Positions 17,715-26,458 of a stretch of 64,000 nucleotides of DNA are shown here, piece after piece (the first letter of the stretch is position 1; each line of letters begins with the position of its first letter). The notes under the pieces are model-generated. The model searched no databases and was not told the origin of the DNA. It was given only the letters and a program-made list of their open reading frames with translations. The translations under genes and the position numbers were made by a program. Origin of the DNA: Bacillus sp. FJAT-49736 (GTDB taxonomy: Bacteria; Bacillota; Bacilli; Bacillales; Bacillaceae_C); the NCBI RefSeq assembly GCF_018343615.1, contig NZ_JAGYPI010000004.1:288001-352000 (forward strand), read 5' to 3'.

Positions 17715-18698
17715 ATGGACTATATCATAGATATACAAGGGATCAAGAAAAGCTATAAAAAAAGAAAATCGAAAGAAATAATTGAAGCAGTTAAAGGTAT
17801 CTCCTTTCAGGTGAAGAGCGGGGAAGTAGTGGGACTTCTGGGACCAAATGGCGCCGGGAAAACTACTACAATAAAAATGATGTGCGGATTATTGCTACCA
17901 AATGAAGGTACGATAAAAATTAATGGTATCGACATTGGGAAGCATCGCTTAAAGGCGCTTCGACATATAAGTACGGTTTTAGAGGGAAATCGCAACCTAT
18001 ATTGGAGATTAACGGTCCGAGAAAACTTAGAGTATTTCTCGGGAAATCGAGGATTGTCGAGAAAGGCAGTTTCCGCTCAAATTGATGAATTGCTTGAGCG
18101 ACTTAATCTGACACATAAAGCAAATGAGATGGTTAATTCCCTCTCACGCGGTATGCAGCAGAAGGTTTCTATTGCAGTTGCATTATTATCTAATACAGAG
18201 ATTATTTTTCTTGATGAACCAACATTAGGATTAGATATCGAAACAAGCTATGAAGTTCGTAAGCTATTAAAGGATATTGCGAGGGAGTATAATAAAACAA
18301 TTTTACTTAGCTCTCATGATATGCCAGTCGTACAAGAGATTTGCGAGCGGGTGATTATTATTAACGAGGGCAGAATTGTTACAGACGAACGAGTAAATGA
18401 CCTTCTTGAACTTTTTGACACGAAGGCATATTCTTTTACAATCAATTCAGTTCTTACGGAAAAGGAAATACAAGTGATCCAAAAGCATTTTATGGTGGAA
18501 TTAAAGCTTCACGATGGAATGCAAACTGTTGTTACAGTGACAATTGGTCATAGTGATGATTTTTATAAGGTAATTGAAATGTTTAAAGAAATGAAAATTG
18601 ATATTGATAAAGTGGATCGTTCCATTATTGACTTCGAACAAGTATTTTTGAAGATTGTAAAGGGGGAAACGAAGCGTGAAGTTGCTGCAACTGTTTAA
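17715..18698 (+). CDS. ABC transporter ATP-binding protein
   Basis: 327-residue nucleotide-binding subunit of the NatA/DrrA (ABC-2 exporter) type. Walker A GPNGAGKTT (~43-51), signature LSRGMQQK, Walker B IIFLDEPT and the switch histidine in LLSSHD are all intact. A ~90-residue C-terminal extension after the ATPase core is common in this subfamily. The downstream permease starts inside this gene (23-bp overlap), so the two form an exporter. The ATG at 17715 is better spaced from AGGGGTG than the GTG two codons earlier. The substrate is unknown. Confidence 0.9.
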   Translation: MDYIIDIQGIKKSYKKRKSKEIIEAVKGISFQVKSGEVVGLLGPNGAGKTTTIKMMCGLLLPNEGTIKINGIDIGKHRLKALRHISTVLEGNRNLYWRLTVRENLEYFSGNRGLSRKAVSAQIDELLERLNLTHKANEMVNSLSRGMQQKVSIAVALLSNTEIIFLDEPTLGLDIETSYEVRKLLKDIAREYNKTILLSSHDMPVVQEICERVIIINEGRIVTDERVNDLLELFDTKAYSFTINSVLTEKEIQVIQKHFMVELKLHDGMQTVVTVTIGHSDDFYKVIEMFKEMKIDIDKVDRSIIDFEQVFLKIVKGETKREVAATV

Positions 18699-19449
18699 GG
18701 CAAATTTTCGAAGGGAGTTCATCTTATTGAAAAGATATCTTCCTAACACGATTAGTGAACTAATCACCTTCTTTTGTATATTTTTAACCATGTTTTTTGG
18801 GATTAAAGTGGTTGGAGATCCGAACACAATGGAATCAAATGTCCAATATACGATTGTCAGTTATGTATTTTGGTTCTTGTCTTTAGGTGCAATGCAAGGA
18901 ATAGGCTGGAGCATTATGACTGATGCGCAGCTCGGAACTCTAGAGCAACTATATATGTCACCAATGGGTGCATGGAGAATTTTATTGTCAAGAATCGTTT
19001 CGACGACCTTGCAGCAGCTTATCATACTAATCGTTTTACTATACTTAACCATGTTGGTAACAAATACATGGCTAAATATTGATATCGTATCTATCTTGCC
19101 AATATTGATTTTTACAGTGATAAGTATGTTTGGGGTTAGCTTCATGATCGCTGGGATGGCTATCATTATAAAGCAGGTTAATGCCTTTTTACAAGTCTTG
19201 CAGTTTATACTAATGGCTTTAACGTTCTTTCCTATGTCTCTCTCGCCATACCTGGCTCTCTTACCTGTTGTTAAGGGTGTAGATATGACTCGTGCTATTA
19301 TGATTCAAAATAAAACACTCCTTGATTTTGATTTGTCTGATTATATAAGTCTAATAGTCAATGCTGCTATTTATTTGGTTTTGGGTATACTGGTATTTAA
19401 GCGCTGTGAAAAAACAGCAATGACAAAAGGTGTATTAGGACAATATTAA
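18676..19449 (+). CDS. ABC-2 type transporter permease
   Basis: 257-residue membrane protein with about six transmembrane helices, typical of ABC-2 exporter permeases. It starts at GTG 18676 behind AAGGGGGAAAC, within the end of the ATPase gene, showing translational coupling. The region EQLYMSPMGAWRILLSR, an amphipathic stretch before a membrane helix, is characteristic of the coupling interface of this family. It exports an unidentified substrate (drug, lipid or peptide) with the ATPase encoded upstream. Confidence 0.87.
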   Translation: MKLLQLFKANFRREFILLKRYLPNTISELITFFCIFLTMFFGIKVVGDPNTMESNVQYTIVSYVFWFLSLGAMQGIGWSIMTDAQLGTLEQLYMSPMGAWRILLSRIVSTTLQQLIILIVLLYLTMLVTNTWLNIDIVSILPILIFTVISMFGVSFMIAGMAIIIKQVNAFLQVLQFILMALTFFPMSLSPYLALLPVVKGVDMTRAIMIQNKTLLDFDLSDYISLIVNAAIYLVLGILVFKRCEKTAMTKGVLGQY

Positions 19450-19472
19450 AAAGATTTTTCTGAAAAAAGTTA

Positions 19473-19500
19473 TTGCCTTTTTAGAAAGTGTCTGTATAAT
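19473..19500 (+). promoter_or_regulatory. promoter of the argS leader
   Basis: TTGCCT (19473-19478), 16-bp spacer, TATAAT (19495-19500). It lies just upstream of repeat copy B and the T-box, so both would be transcribed. Confidence 0.65.
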
Positions 19501-19512
19501 ACTTAATAATAA

Positions 19513-19675
19513 TAAAGGCTCTTTTCTTAATTTCTGTTGCTTTTCTAAACAGAAATATTATAAACATCCTTCTAACGGTTAAGAAAGAATGGAGTTTTAA
19601 GAAAAGATGCCCCGAAGCAAGTGACGTCAGGACTTGTAACCATGTACGAAAAATAAAAAATCTATTCGAAAAGCC
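19513..19675 (+). repeat. dispersed ~163-bp repeat, copy B
   Basis: It begins TAAAGGCTCTTTTCTTAA, as copy A at 1888-2050 does, with TTGCTTTT-TA-ACA, CCGAA and a terminal TCTAT-CGAAAA-CC in the same order and the same total length. In this copy AGGCTCTTTTCTTAA pairs almost perfectly with TTAAGAAAAGATGCC, giving a long stem. It sits between the argS promoter and the T-box. Confidence 0.6.
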
Positions 19676-19680
19676 ATAAT

Positions 19681-19910
19681 AAAACTCGAGGATGAAGAGA
19701 GTAGTCTAAAGGGGAATGATAGAGAGCTGGGGGATGGTGGAAGCCTGGCAGGATCTTATAGATGAAGCGCACTTCGGAGAGGTGAATCTGAAACTTAGTA
19801 GGATGAATCGGGAACACCCGTTACAAGGAAAAGTGGTTGTATTGTGAACAATTAGAGTGGTACCGCGGGCTAGCTCGTCTCTTAAATAATAGAGGCGGGC
19901 TTTTTTTATT
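19681..19910 (+). promoter_or_regulatory. T-box leader of argS (Arg-specific)
   Basis: The T-box sequence AGAGTGGTACCGCGG is at 19854-19868, followed by a terminator stem (19873-19882 / 19891-19900) and a T-run. Stem I carries GGGGGATGGTGGAAGCC, and the specifier position reads CGC (19768-19770, before ACTTCGGAG), an arginine codon that agrees with the downstream gene. Uncharged tRNA-Arg would stabilise the antiterminator and switch argS on. Confidence 0.92.
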
Positions 19911-19931
19911 ATTTTTTTGGAGGGAACCCAA

Positions 19932-21620
19932 ATGGATTTAAAAGTAATTTTCGCTAAGAAATTGAATGATTCCAATACTGAGTTAGGGACAATAGAAAGC
20001 ATCTATAATCTTATCGAAGTGCCAAAAAATCCTACACATGGAGATTTAGCGTTTCCGTGTTTTCAATTGGCTAAGAATCTAAGAAAGTCGCCGGCCGAAA
20101 TTGCTGCAGAGCTTTCTCGAAAATTAGAGAAGGACACCGGCTTTTCTAAGGTTAACCCGATTGGACCTTATATAAATGTGTTCTTTTCTTCGGAAAAAAT
20201 CGGCAAAGTAGTGGTTGGGCAAGTATTAAAAGCGGGTCATGACTACGGAGATAGTTCCATAGGGGAAAACAAAACCGTTGTATTGGATATGTCATCCCCA
20301 AATATAGCAAGACCTTTTTCAATGGGACATTTACGTTCAACCGTTATTGGAAATGCACTAGCAAATCTTGCTGAAAAAACTGGTTACCAAACGGTAAAGA
20401 TTAATCATGTAGGGGATTGGGGAACCCAATTTGGAAAATTAATCACCGCCTATAAAAAATGGGGAGATCAACAGACGGTAAAGGAAAACCCGATTAAAGA
20501 GCTTTCAAAATTATATGTCCAATTTCATGAGGAAGCCAAAGTTAATCCCGTTCTGGAAGCAGAAGCAAGAGCAGCTTTTAAAAGCTTAGAGGATGGGGAT
20601 GAAGAAAACCTTCAATTATGGAAATGGTTCCGTGCTGAATCACTGAAAGCATTTATGAAGATATATGATTTGATAGGAATTACGTTTGATTCCTATAACG
20701 GCGAAGCGTTTTATAACGATAAAATGGAAGAAGTGGTCGATTTACTAAAGGATAGAAATTTATTGGAGCATTCGGATGGAGCAGAGGTTGTAACACTGGA
20801 TAAAAGTCAACTACCACCATGTTTAATCAAAAAATCAGATGGAGCAACGCTTTATGCAACCAGAGACCTAGCTGCAGCCATCTATCGTCAAAGAACTTAT
20901 CAGTTTGATACGGCGTTATATGTAGTCGGGCAAGAGCAAACGGTACATTTCAAGCAAGTTAAAGGAGTGTTGGAAAAGTTGGGATTCACTTGGGCTACCA
21001 ACATGCATCATATTCCGTTTGGGTTGTATTTGAAGGATGGAAAGAGAATGTCGACCCGAAAAGGAAGAGTGATTCTTTTAGAGGAGGTGCTAAGAGAGGC
21101 TATACTACTTGCTGAAAAAAATATTTCGGATAAAAATCCATCCTTGGTAAATGCAGCTGATGTAGCAGAAGCAGTGGGAGTTGGGGCAATCGTTTTTCAC
21201 GATTTAAAGAATGATAGAATGAATAATATTGAATTTTCCTTAAAGGATATGCTGACATTTGAAGGGGAAACAGGTCCATATGTACAATATACGTATGCTC
21301 GGGCAACATCCATTTTACGCAAGGCTGCCATAGATCAATACGAATTCGCAGCTTTGCAAGATCAGGAAAGCTGGGAAATTATCAAGCTTTTAAATCAATT
21401 TCCGGAAACGATTGAAAGTGCATACGCTAGGTTTGCACCGTCTGTTTTGGCAAAGTATTTAATCCATCTTAGTCAAGCCTTTAATAAATATTACGCTAAA
21501 GTGCGGATTATCCAAAAGGACACAGAGTTGTTATCGAGACTTTCATTAGTAAAAGCTGTGACCATTGTTTTGAAGGAAGGGCTAAGAATTCTCGGTATCA
21601 AAGCACCGGAAGAGATGTAA
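19932..21620 (+). CDS. argS: arginyl-tRNA synthetase
   Basis: 562-residue class I synthetase that charges tRNA-Arg. The N-terminal additional domain covers ~1-110; the HIGH-like motif is SSPNIARPFSMGHLRST; the KMSKS-equivalent is GKRMSTRKG; and the C-terminal ~120 residues form the DALR anticodon-binding domain (TYARATSILRK onwards). The start is the ATG behind GGAGGGAACCC; the TTG five codons upstream overlaps that site. Expression is controlled by the T-box in front. B. subtilis argS has no T-box as far as I recall, so this may be the T-box-controlled ArgRS type seen in other bacilli, possibly a second copy in the genome. Confidence 0.95.
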   Translation: MDLKVIFAKKLNDSNTELGTIESIYNLIEVPKNPTHGDLAFPCFQLAKNLRKSPAEIAAELSRKLEKDTGFSKVNPIGPYINVFFSSEKIGKVVVGQVLKAGHDYGDSSIGENKTVVLDMSSPNIARPFSMGHLRSTVIGNALANLAEKTGYQTVKINHVGDWGTQFGKLITAYKKWGDQQTVKENPIKELSKLYVQFHEEAKVNPVLEAEARAAFKSLEDGDEENLQLWKWFRAESLKAFMKIYDLIGITFDSYNGEAFYNDKMEEVVDLLKDRNLLEHSDGAEVVTLDKSQLPPCLIKKSDGATLYATRDLAAAIYRQRTYQFDTALYVVGQEQTVHFKQVKGVLEKLGFTWATNMHHIPFGLYLKDGKRMSTRKGRVILLEEVLREAILLAEKNISDKNPSLVNAADVAEAVGVGAIVFHDLKNDRMNNIEFSLKDMLTFEGETGPYVQYTYARATSILRKAAIDQYEFAALQDQESWEIIKLLNQFPETIESAYARFAPSVLAKYLIHLSQAFNKYYAKVRIIQKDTELLSRLSLVKAVTIVLKEGLRILGIKAPEEM

Positions 21621-21633
21621 GGGACAATAAAAG

Positions 21634-21660
21634 AAGCACTGGCGTATGCCAGTGCTTTAT
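21634..21660 (+). terminator. terminator of argS
   Basis: Ten-bp perfect stem AAGCACTGGC / GCCAGTGCTT with a GTAT loop. The following T-run is short (TTTAT). Confidence 0.8.
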
Positions 21661-21747
21661 ATAAGTATTGGACAAGCAATTTAACTCGGTGAAAATGCAC
21701 ATAATATCACTAATCCATACCCCGATGAGCAGGGCATTTACGCCTTT

Positions 21748-23097
21748 CTAAATTGCCTCCGAATTTGTTAATGGAATATTATGCTTCACTTTCACTTCTT
21801 GAGCGTTTTTTTTCTTAACCTCAATATATTTAACGTGAAGGTCTTCCATTTCTTTGATCATAAACTCAAAATCTTCAAATTCGATAATATCGCCTTGCTT
21901 AGCTTCATAGTTTTCAGTTAATACCCAACCGCCAAGCGTATCGATGTCTTCGTCCTGAATATCAATTCCCAAAAGGTCATTTACTTCGGTCAAAAGAACC
22001 TTAGAATCAATAATGAAATGATTATCCTTTATTTTACGTATTAACGGAACCTCATCCATATCAAATTCGTCGCGGATTTCGCCGACAATTTCCTCTAATA
22101 TATCCTCAACCGTTACAAGACCAGATGTACCTCCGTATTCATCAATTAATACAGCCATATGAATCCTTTCCTTTTGCATCATAACTAATAAATCATGAAT
22201 CGGAATGGAATCAATAACACGGATAATCGGACGGATATAATCTTGTAAGGAAAGCTCTTCAATCCCTTTTTCATTAATCATGTCTGTGAGTATTTCCTTC
22301 ACATTCACAATTCCCATGATATGGTCCTTATCCCCGTCAATAACGGGATAACGGGTAAAACGTTCTTCCTTTGCAACATCCAAAAATGTTTGCAGGTTAT
22401 CCTCTTTTGATAAGGAAATAATCTCCGTGCGTGGTACCATAATTTCCTTTGCAATTCGATTATCAAAATCAAAGATATTATTAACATATTTAAACTCTGA
22501 TTGATTGATCTCGCCGCTTTTAAGACTCTCCGATAAAATAATACGTAATTCCTCTTCCGAATGAGCAATGTCATTTTCACTGGTCGGCTTAAGACCAAAA
22601 ATTTTAGTCACAAGACGGGCAGAGTTGTTTAATACCCAAATAAACGGGAACATTAAACGATAGAAGAAAATTAATGGTTTAGCATGCAACAAGCTAAGAA
22701 ATTCTGCTTTTTGAATAGCTAATGTTTTCGGTGCCAATTCCCCAACAACTACATGAATAAAAGTAATTGCAGCAAAAGAGAGAGCTAAAGAAATAACATT
22801 CGTAATAGAGCCCGGTATATGGAGTAATTCAAACAACGGATGCAGTAATTTCGATACCACTGACTCTCCAATCCATCCTAAAACCAATGATGCAATAGTG
22901 ATTCCTAGCTGACAGGCAGATAAATATTCATCCAAGTTGGTAATAATTTTTTTCACAGCCAGCGCATTTTTACTTCCCTCTTCAATGAGCTGGTCAATTC
23001 GTGAACTCCGCACCCTTATAATTGCAAATTCTGATGCAACAAAAAATGCGGAAAGTGCTATTAGAAAAAAAACAAGCACTAGTTTAAATATGTCCAA
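21748..23097 (-). CDS. CNNM/CorC-type (HlyC family) membrane protein, copy 1
   Basis: 449 residues: DUF21/CNNM domain with four membrane segments (1 to ~185), a pair of CBS domains (~205-330, including IMVPRTEI and VLIDEYGGTSGLVTVEDILEEIVGEI), and a C-terminal CorC/HlyC transporter-associated domain. Family members, including B. subtilis MpfA (YhdP), are implicated in Mg2+ efflux. It lies directly downstream of a MerR-type gene, as yhdP does of yhdQ in B. subtilis. The start is TTG at 23097. The only strong ribosome binding site (AGGAGG, 23137-23142) is separated from it by a perfect 11-bp stem-loop. A paralogue lies at 25139-26458. Confidence 0.9.
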   Translation of the reverse strand: MDIFKLVLVFFLIALSAFFVASEFAIIRVRSSRIDQLIEEGSKNALAVKKIITNLDEYLSACQLGITIASLVLGWIGESVVSKLLHPLFELLHIPGSITNVISLALSFAAITFIHVVVGELAPKTLAIQKAEFLSLLHAKPLIFFYRLMFPFIWVLNNSARLVTKIFGLKPTSENDIAHSEEELRIILSESLKSGEINQSEFKYVNNIFDFDNRIAKEIMVPRTEIISLSKEDNLQTFLDVAKEERFTRYPVIDGDKDHIMGIVNVKEILTDMINEKGIEELSLQDYIRPIIRVIDSIPIHDLLVMMQKERIHMAVLIDEYGGTSGLVTVEDILEEIVGEIRDEFDMDEVPLIRKIKDNHFIIDSKVLLTEVNDLLGIDIQDEDIDTLGGWVLTENYEAKQGDIIEFEDFEFMIKEMEDLHVKYIEVKKKNAQEVKVKHNIPLTNSEAI

Positions 23098-23142
23098 ATA
23101 AGTTTTCCTATCCCGTAATAGACGGGATAGGAGTCACCTCCT
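23098..23142 (-). promoter_or_regulatory. hairpin-spaced ribosome binding site of CorC copy 1
   Basis: Reading the minus strand: AGGAGGTGAC, then an 11-bp perfect inverted repeat (TCCTATCCCGT / ACGGGATAGGA, loop CTATT), then AAACTTAT and the TTG start. Folding the stem reduces the distance from AGGAGG to the start from 39 to 12 bases. AGGAG can alternatively pair with CTCCT. The same layout occurs at the paralogue. Confidence 0.55.
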
Positions 23143-23559
23143 ATTTTGTTAAGAAATGTAGCGACTGTACCAACAGTGCGCTCTCTATCGTAAGCCTTTT
23201 GTAAATAGTCTCTTTTTGCTGAGAATTAAGCCCTTCTATGACAGGAGCCAAATCGGAAAGCTCCATTTCTAGCTGCTTCATGTGCTTGGAAACAGCTTCA
23301 ATATGCTGTTGTACGATTGTTTCATTCATTTCCTGGCATTTCTTCATTTCCATTTTCTTTCGGATAGTGCTAAGTGATGCTCCGAGCTCTTTGTATCTTT
23401 CAATAAATTTTAGATCCTCTAAAGCTTCTGAAGCATATATACGATAATTCGATTTAGAACGATTAGCCTGCAAGAGACCCAAACTTGTATAGTAATCTAT
23501 CGTTCTCTTTGATACATTGGCTAAGGTTGCTAACTCTCCAATACGGTATACGACCCCAT
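23141..23559 (-). CDS. MerR-family regulator, start out of frame by one base
   Basis: The reading frame encodes VVYRIGELATLANVSKRT...IDYYTSLGLLQANRSKSNYRIY, a textbook MerR helix-turn-helix plus wing, followed by a coiled-coil dimerisation helix and no metal-binding tail that I recognise. No ATG, GTG or TTG opens this frame before residue ~33. The ATG at 23559, well placed after AAAGGTGGTGAT, is out of frame. One extra G in the GGGG run (23554-23557) would give MGVVYRIGELA. So this is either a sequencing or assembly indel or a real frameshift. It has a strong promoter upstream and precedes a CorC gene, matching B. subtilis yhdQ-yhdP. Confidence 0.75.
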
Positions 23560-23634
23560 CCTATCACCACCTTTAAAGAAAGAATGCTGTACTCTTTCCA
23601 AAGTCCAGCTTTTATAACGAAAAATATTAATAAT

Positions 23635-23663
23635 ATTATAGAAAAAACAAACCGTACAGTCAA
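23635..23663 (-). promoter_or_regulatory. sigma-A promoter of the MerR-corC operon
   Basis: On the minus strand: TTGACT (23658-23663), 17-bp spacer, TATAAT (23635-23640), 76 bases before the presumed ATG. The normal 17-bp spacing argues against classical MerR activation at this promoter. Confidence 0.75.
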
Positions 23664-23759
23664 ACGTGATACTTATTTATGTGTATATTTTACAATATGG
23701 AAATTTATTGTCCAGTATTCATTATTAGCTTTTGTTTTTCATTGCGAACGATTAATCTT

Positions 23760-24959
23760 TTACAGGTAAAACTTATCTGTTGAAGATGAAAACATATACT
23801 CCTTATGATGAAAGCGAATGCTGAAAATGACCCCCAATGCGAGCATATTTCCCATTAAGGAGCTTCCGCCGTAACTGATGAATGGCAAGGGAATCCCTGT
23901 AATCGGGAGTACTTGAATAGTCATGCCGATATTTTGAAAGACATGAAAGGTAATCATGGCTATTACACCCGCACATATATAGGTATTAAATCGTTCCTTT
24001 GTTATAATTGCGGTCTTCGTTAAGTGGTAGATAAGAACAAAAAATAAGCAAATAACTAAGCTTGACCCGATAAATCCATATTCTTCTCCAATTACGCTAA
24101 AAATAAAATCGGTATGTCGCTCTGGTAGATACACCTGCTGTCCCATAAATCCCTTTCCAAAAACCTCACCGGAACCAATGGACATAATGGAGCTTCGTAA
24201 TTGCCTTCCTTCATCAGGGTAACTATAAGGGTCGATCCAGGTATAGATACGGTCAAATTGATAAGCTTGTGCCTTTAAGTACTTATTTACTAATTCAGGT
24301 GCTGATATTACTAAATATAATACAGTTCCACCTAAAGTGATTAGTGCACCGTATAGCGGGACAAGGATCTTCCAGGTGATACCTGATACTAAAATAAGTC
24401 CTGATACAATGACTAAAATAACCAGGCTAGTTCCCAAGTCTGGTTGTAGCATGATCAATCCAAGCGGAATGGCAGCTGTCACACCAATTTTTAGCAGAAG
24501 TTGAACATCAGTTTTAAAGGTTTTGATCCGAACCTTTTCATGATGCCCTGCAATAACCTTGCTAATAGCTAAAATAATGAAGGTTTTCATGAATTCGGAA
24601 GGCTGTATGGCTCCCACTCCAGGTAGGATATACCAGCTTATTGCACCATTTCTCTTAGGGACTAAGCATCCTTTCTCTGGGCAATGAGGAGCGATGATAA
24701 GGCCAATGAGCATTACAATGCCGATTCCGTATAGATAGAATGCTAGTTTATTATATTGACTTGGTTCAAAGAACAAGGAGCATGCAATAATAATGAAACC
24801 TAGTATGTACCAAAATCCCTGCAGCATCACAAAATTCTTCCCATATTGATTAGAGGTTTGCGCACTATATATGGAGATACAGCTAACTAGGAAAAAAAGA
24901 AATAGTAGCAATACTAATGTCCAGTCAATTTTATCGATGAATCTATTTTGTTTTTCCAT
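23760..24959 (-). CDS. SEDS-family protein (FtsW/RodA/SpoVE)
   Basis: 399-residue polytopic membrane protein (about ten helices) of the SEDS peptidoglycan glycosyltransferase family. Seen: the QPDLGTSLV motif in the middle and the conserved C-terminal LPITGIPLPFISYGGSSL. These proteins polymerise lipid II together with a class B penicillin-binding protein. Which paralogue this is (RodA, FtsW or an additional one) cannot be settled here; no PBP gene is adjacent. It lies between two CorC paralogues on the same strand. I use the ATG at 24959 (AGGTGA upstream) rather than the GTG that overlaps that box. Confidence 0.88.
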   Translation of the reverse strand: MEKQNRFIDKIDWTLVLLLFLFFLVSCISIYSAQTSNQYGKNFVMLQGFWYILGFIIIACSLFFEPSQYNKLAFYLYGIGIVMLIGLIIAPHCPEKGCLVPKRNGAISWYILPGVGAIQPSEFMKTFIILAISKVIAGHHEKVRIKTFKTDVQLLLKIGVTAAIPLGLIMLQPDLGTSLVILVIVSGLILVSGITWKILVPLYGALITLGGTVLYLVISAPELVNKYLKAQAYQFDRIYTWIDPYSYPDEGRQLRSSIMSIGSGEVFGKGFMGQQVYLPERHTDFIFSVIGEEYGFIGSSLVICLFFVLIYHLTKTAIITKERFNTYICAGVIAMITFHVFQNIGMTIQVLPITGIPLPFISYGGSSLMGNMLALGVIFSIRFHHKEYMFSSSTDKFYL

Positions 24960-25097
24960 TATTTTCACCTAATTCCTCAATTTATCCATATTATTAAGAC
25001 GAAAGAAATAAGGAAAAGTTTCCAATATATATACATAAGATGATTTTGTTCAAAAAATGTATAATATTTTACTGCGGTTAAGAGAACTAATGTCCTC

Positions 25098-25133
25098 TAA
25101 AAAATAAGACCAAATCTACATGTGATTTGGTCT
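25098..25133 (-). terminator. terminator of CorC copy 2
   Basis: Ten-bp stem AGACCAAATC / GATTTGGTCT. On the minus strand it is followed by TATTTTTTAG. Confidence 0.8.
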
Positions 25134-25138
25134 GCCAA

Positions 25139-26458
25139 TTACAAATTCTCTGTGGCTTGTTCCGCAATAATTTTTTTTACTTCAACGTAAAGAACATGAG
25201 ATTCTTCCATTTCAGATACAATGAATAGGAATGGAGCTGCTTCAATCTTGTCATCCTGTTGCAAATCATATTTTTGTGTTAATAGCCAGCCTCCGATTGT
25301 ATCAACCTCTTCATCCGATATGTCTGTTCCCAATAAATCATTCACATTTTCAATTAATACTTTTCCGTCGAATATAAAATGGTTTTCTGCTATTTTTCGA
25401 ACGAGCGGTACTTCATCCGCATCAAATTCGTCGCGGATTTCCCCCACAATTTCCTCGAGAATATCCTCCACTGTAACCAATCCAGCTGTTCCGCCATATT
25501 CATCTAAAAGGATGGCCATATGTGTCCTTTCCTTTTGCATTTTAGCTAAAAGATCCTGTATAGGTACAGTTTCAATAAAACGAAGAATTGGATTAATATA
25601 TTTTTCTACAGGATCATCCTCGAGACATTCGTTGTAAATACAGTCTGTTAAAAGCTCTTTAATATTTATTAGTCCGATAATACTATCTTTATCTCCATTT
25701 GTGACAGGGTATCGAGTATATCTTTCTGTCCGAACAATCTTCATTATCTCTTCAATGGTAGAGTCTTTGTCTATACTGACAATTTCCGTTCTCGGGACCA
25801 TAATTTCTTTTGCGATTCGATTATCAAATTCGAAAATATTGTTGACATATTTATATTCCGATTGGTTTATTTCTCCACTTTTAAGACTTTCAGAAAGGAT
25901 TATTCTTAGTTCCTCCTCGGAATGTGCGATCTCATGATCAGGGATGGGCTCGAAGCCAAAAATTTTTGTAACAAGGCGGGATGATCGGTTTAACAACCAT
26001 ATAAATGGAAACATTATACGGCTGAACCATATAAGTGGTGTTGCATACAACAATGTGATGGTTTCCGCTTTTTGAATCGCAATGGTTTTCGGCGCTAATT
26101 CACCAAGCACAACATTCAAAAACGTAATAATGGCAAAGGAAAGAATAAAAGATAAAATATCTTCAACGGAAGATGAAGTGTGTATGACATGAAAAACTGG
26201 CTTTAACAACTGCTTCATTGTAGGCTCACCTAGCCAGCCAAGTATTAAGGAAACAACGGTTATTCCTAATTGGATTGCTGATAGATATCCATCCAATTTT
26301 GAAAGTATTTTTTTTACTATTGCAGCTTTTTTGTTGCCTTCCGCAATTAATTGATCAATTCTGGAAGAGCGGACTCGAACAAATGCAAATTCAGCTGAGA
26401 CAAAAAAAGCAGTGAGGGCAATTAATATTATGATTAGAAAGAGTTTTAAAACAGGCAT
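25139..26458 (-). CDS. CNNM/CorC-type (HlyC family) membrane protein, copy 2
   Basis: 439 residues with the same order of parts as the gene at 21748-23097: DUF21/CNNM membrane domain, two CBS domains (IMVPRTEI, ILLDEYGGTAGLVTVEDILEEIVGEIRDEFD) and the CorC/HlyC tail. The two proteins are closely similar over their entire length, so they are paralogues flanking the SEDS gene. Expected role: divalent-cation (Mg2+ or similar) transport at the membrane with nucleotide sensing by the CBS pair. The ATG start has no close ribosome binding site. The AGGAGGT box is 52 bases away but is brought to about six bases if the intervening 12-bp inverted repeat folds. Confidence 0.9.
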   Translation of the reverse strand: MPVLKLFLIIILIALTAFFVSAEFAFVRVRSSRIDQLIAEGNKKAAIVKKILSKLDGYLSAIQLGITVVSLILGWLGEPTMKQLLKPVFHVIHTSSSVEDILSFILSFAIITFLNVVLGELAPKTIAIQKAETITLLYATPLIWFSRIMFPFIWLLNRSSRLVTKIFGFEPIPDHEIAHSEEELRIILSESLKSGEINQSEYKYVNNIFEFDNRIAKEIMVPRTEIVSIDKDSTIEEIMKIVRTERYTRYPVTNGDKDSIIGLINIKELLTDCIYNECLEDDPVEKYINPILRFIETVPIQDLLAKMQKERTHMAILLDEYGGTAGLVTVEDILEEIVGEIRDEFDADEVPLVRKIAENHFIFDGKVLIENVNDLLGTDISDEEVDTIGGWLLTQKYDLQQDDKIEAAPFLFIVSEMEESHVLYVEVKKIIAEQATENL

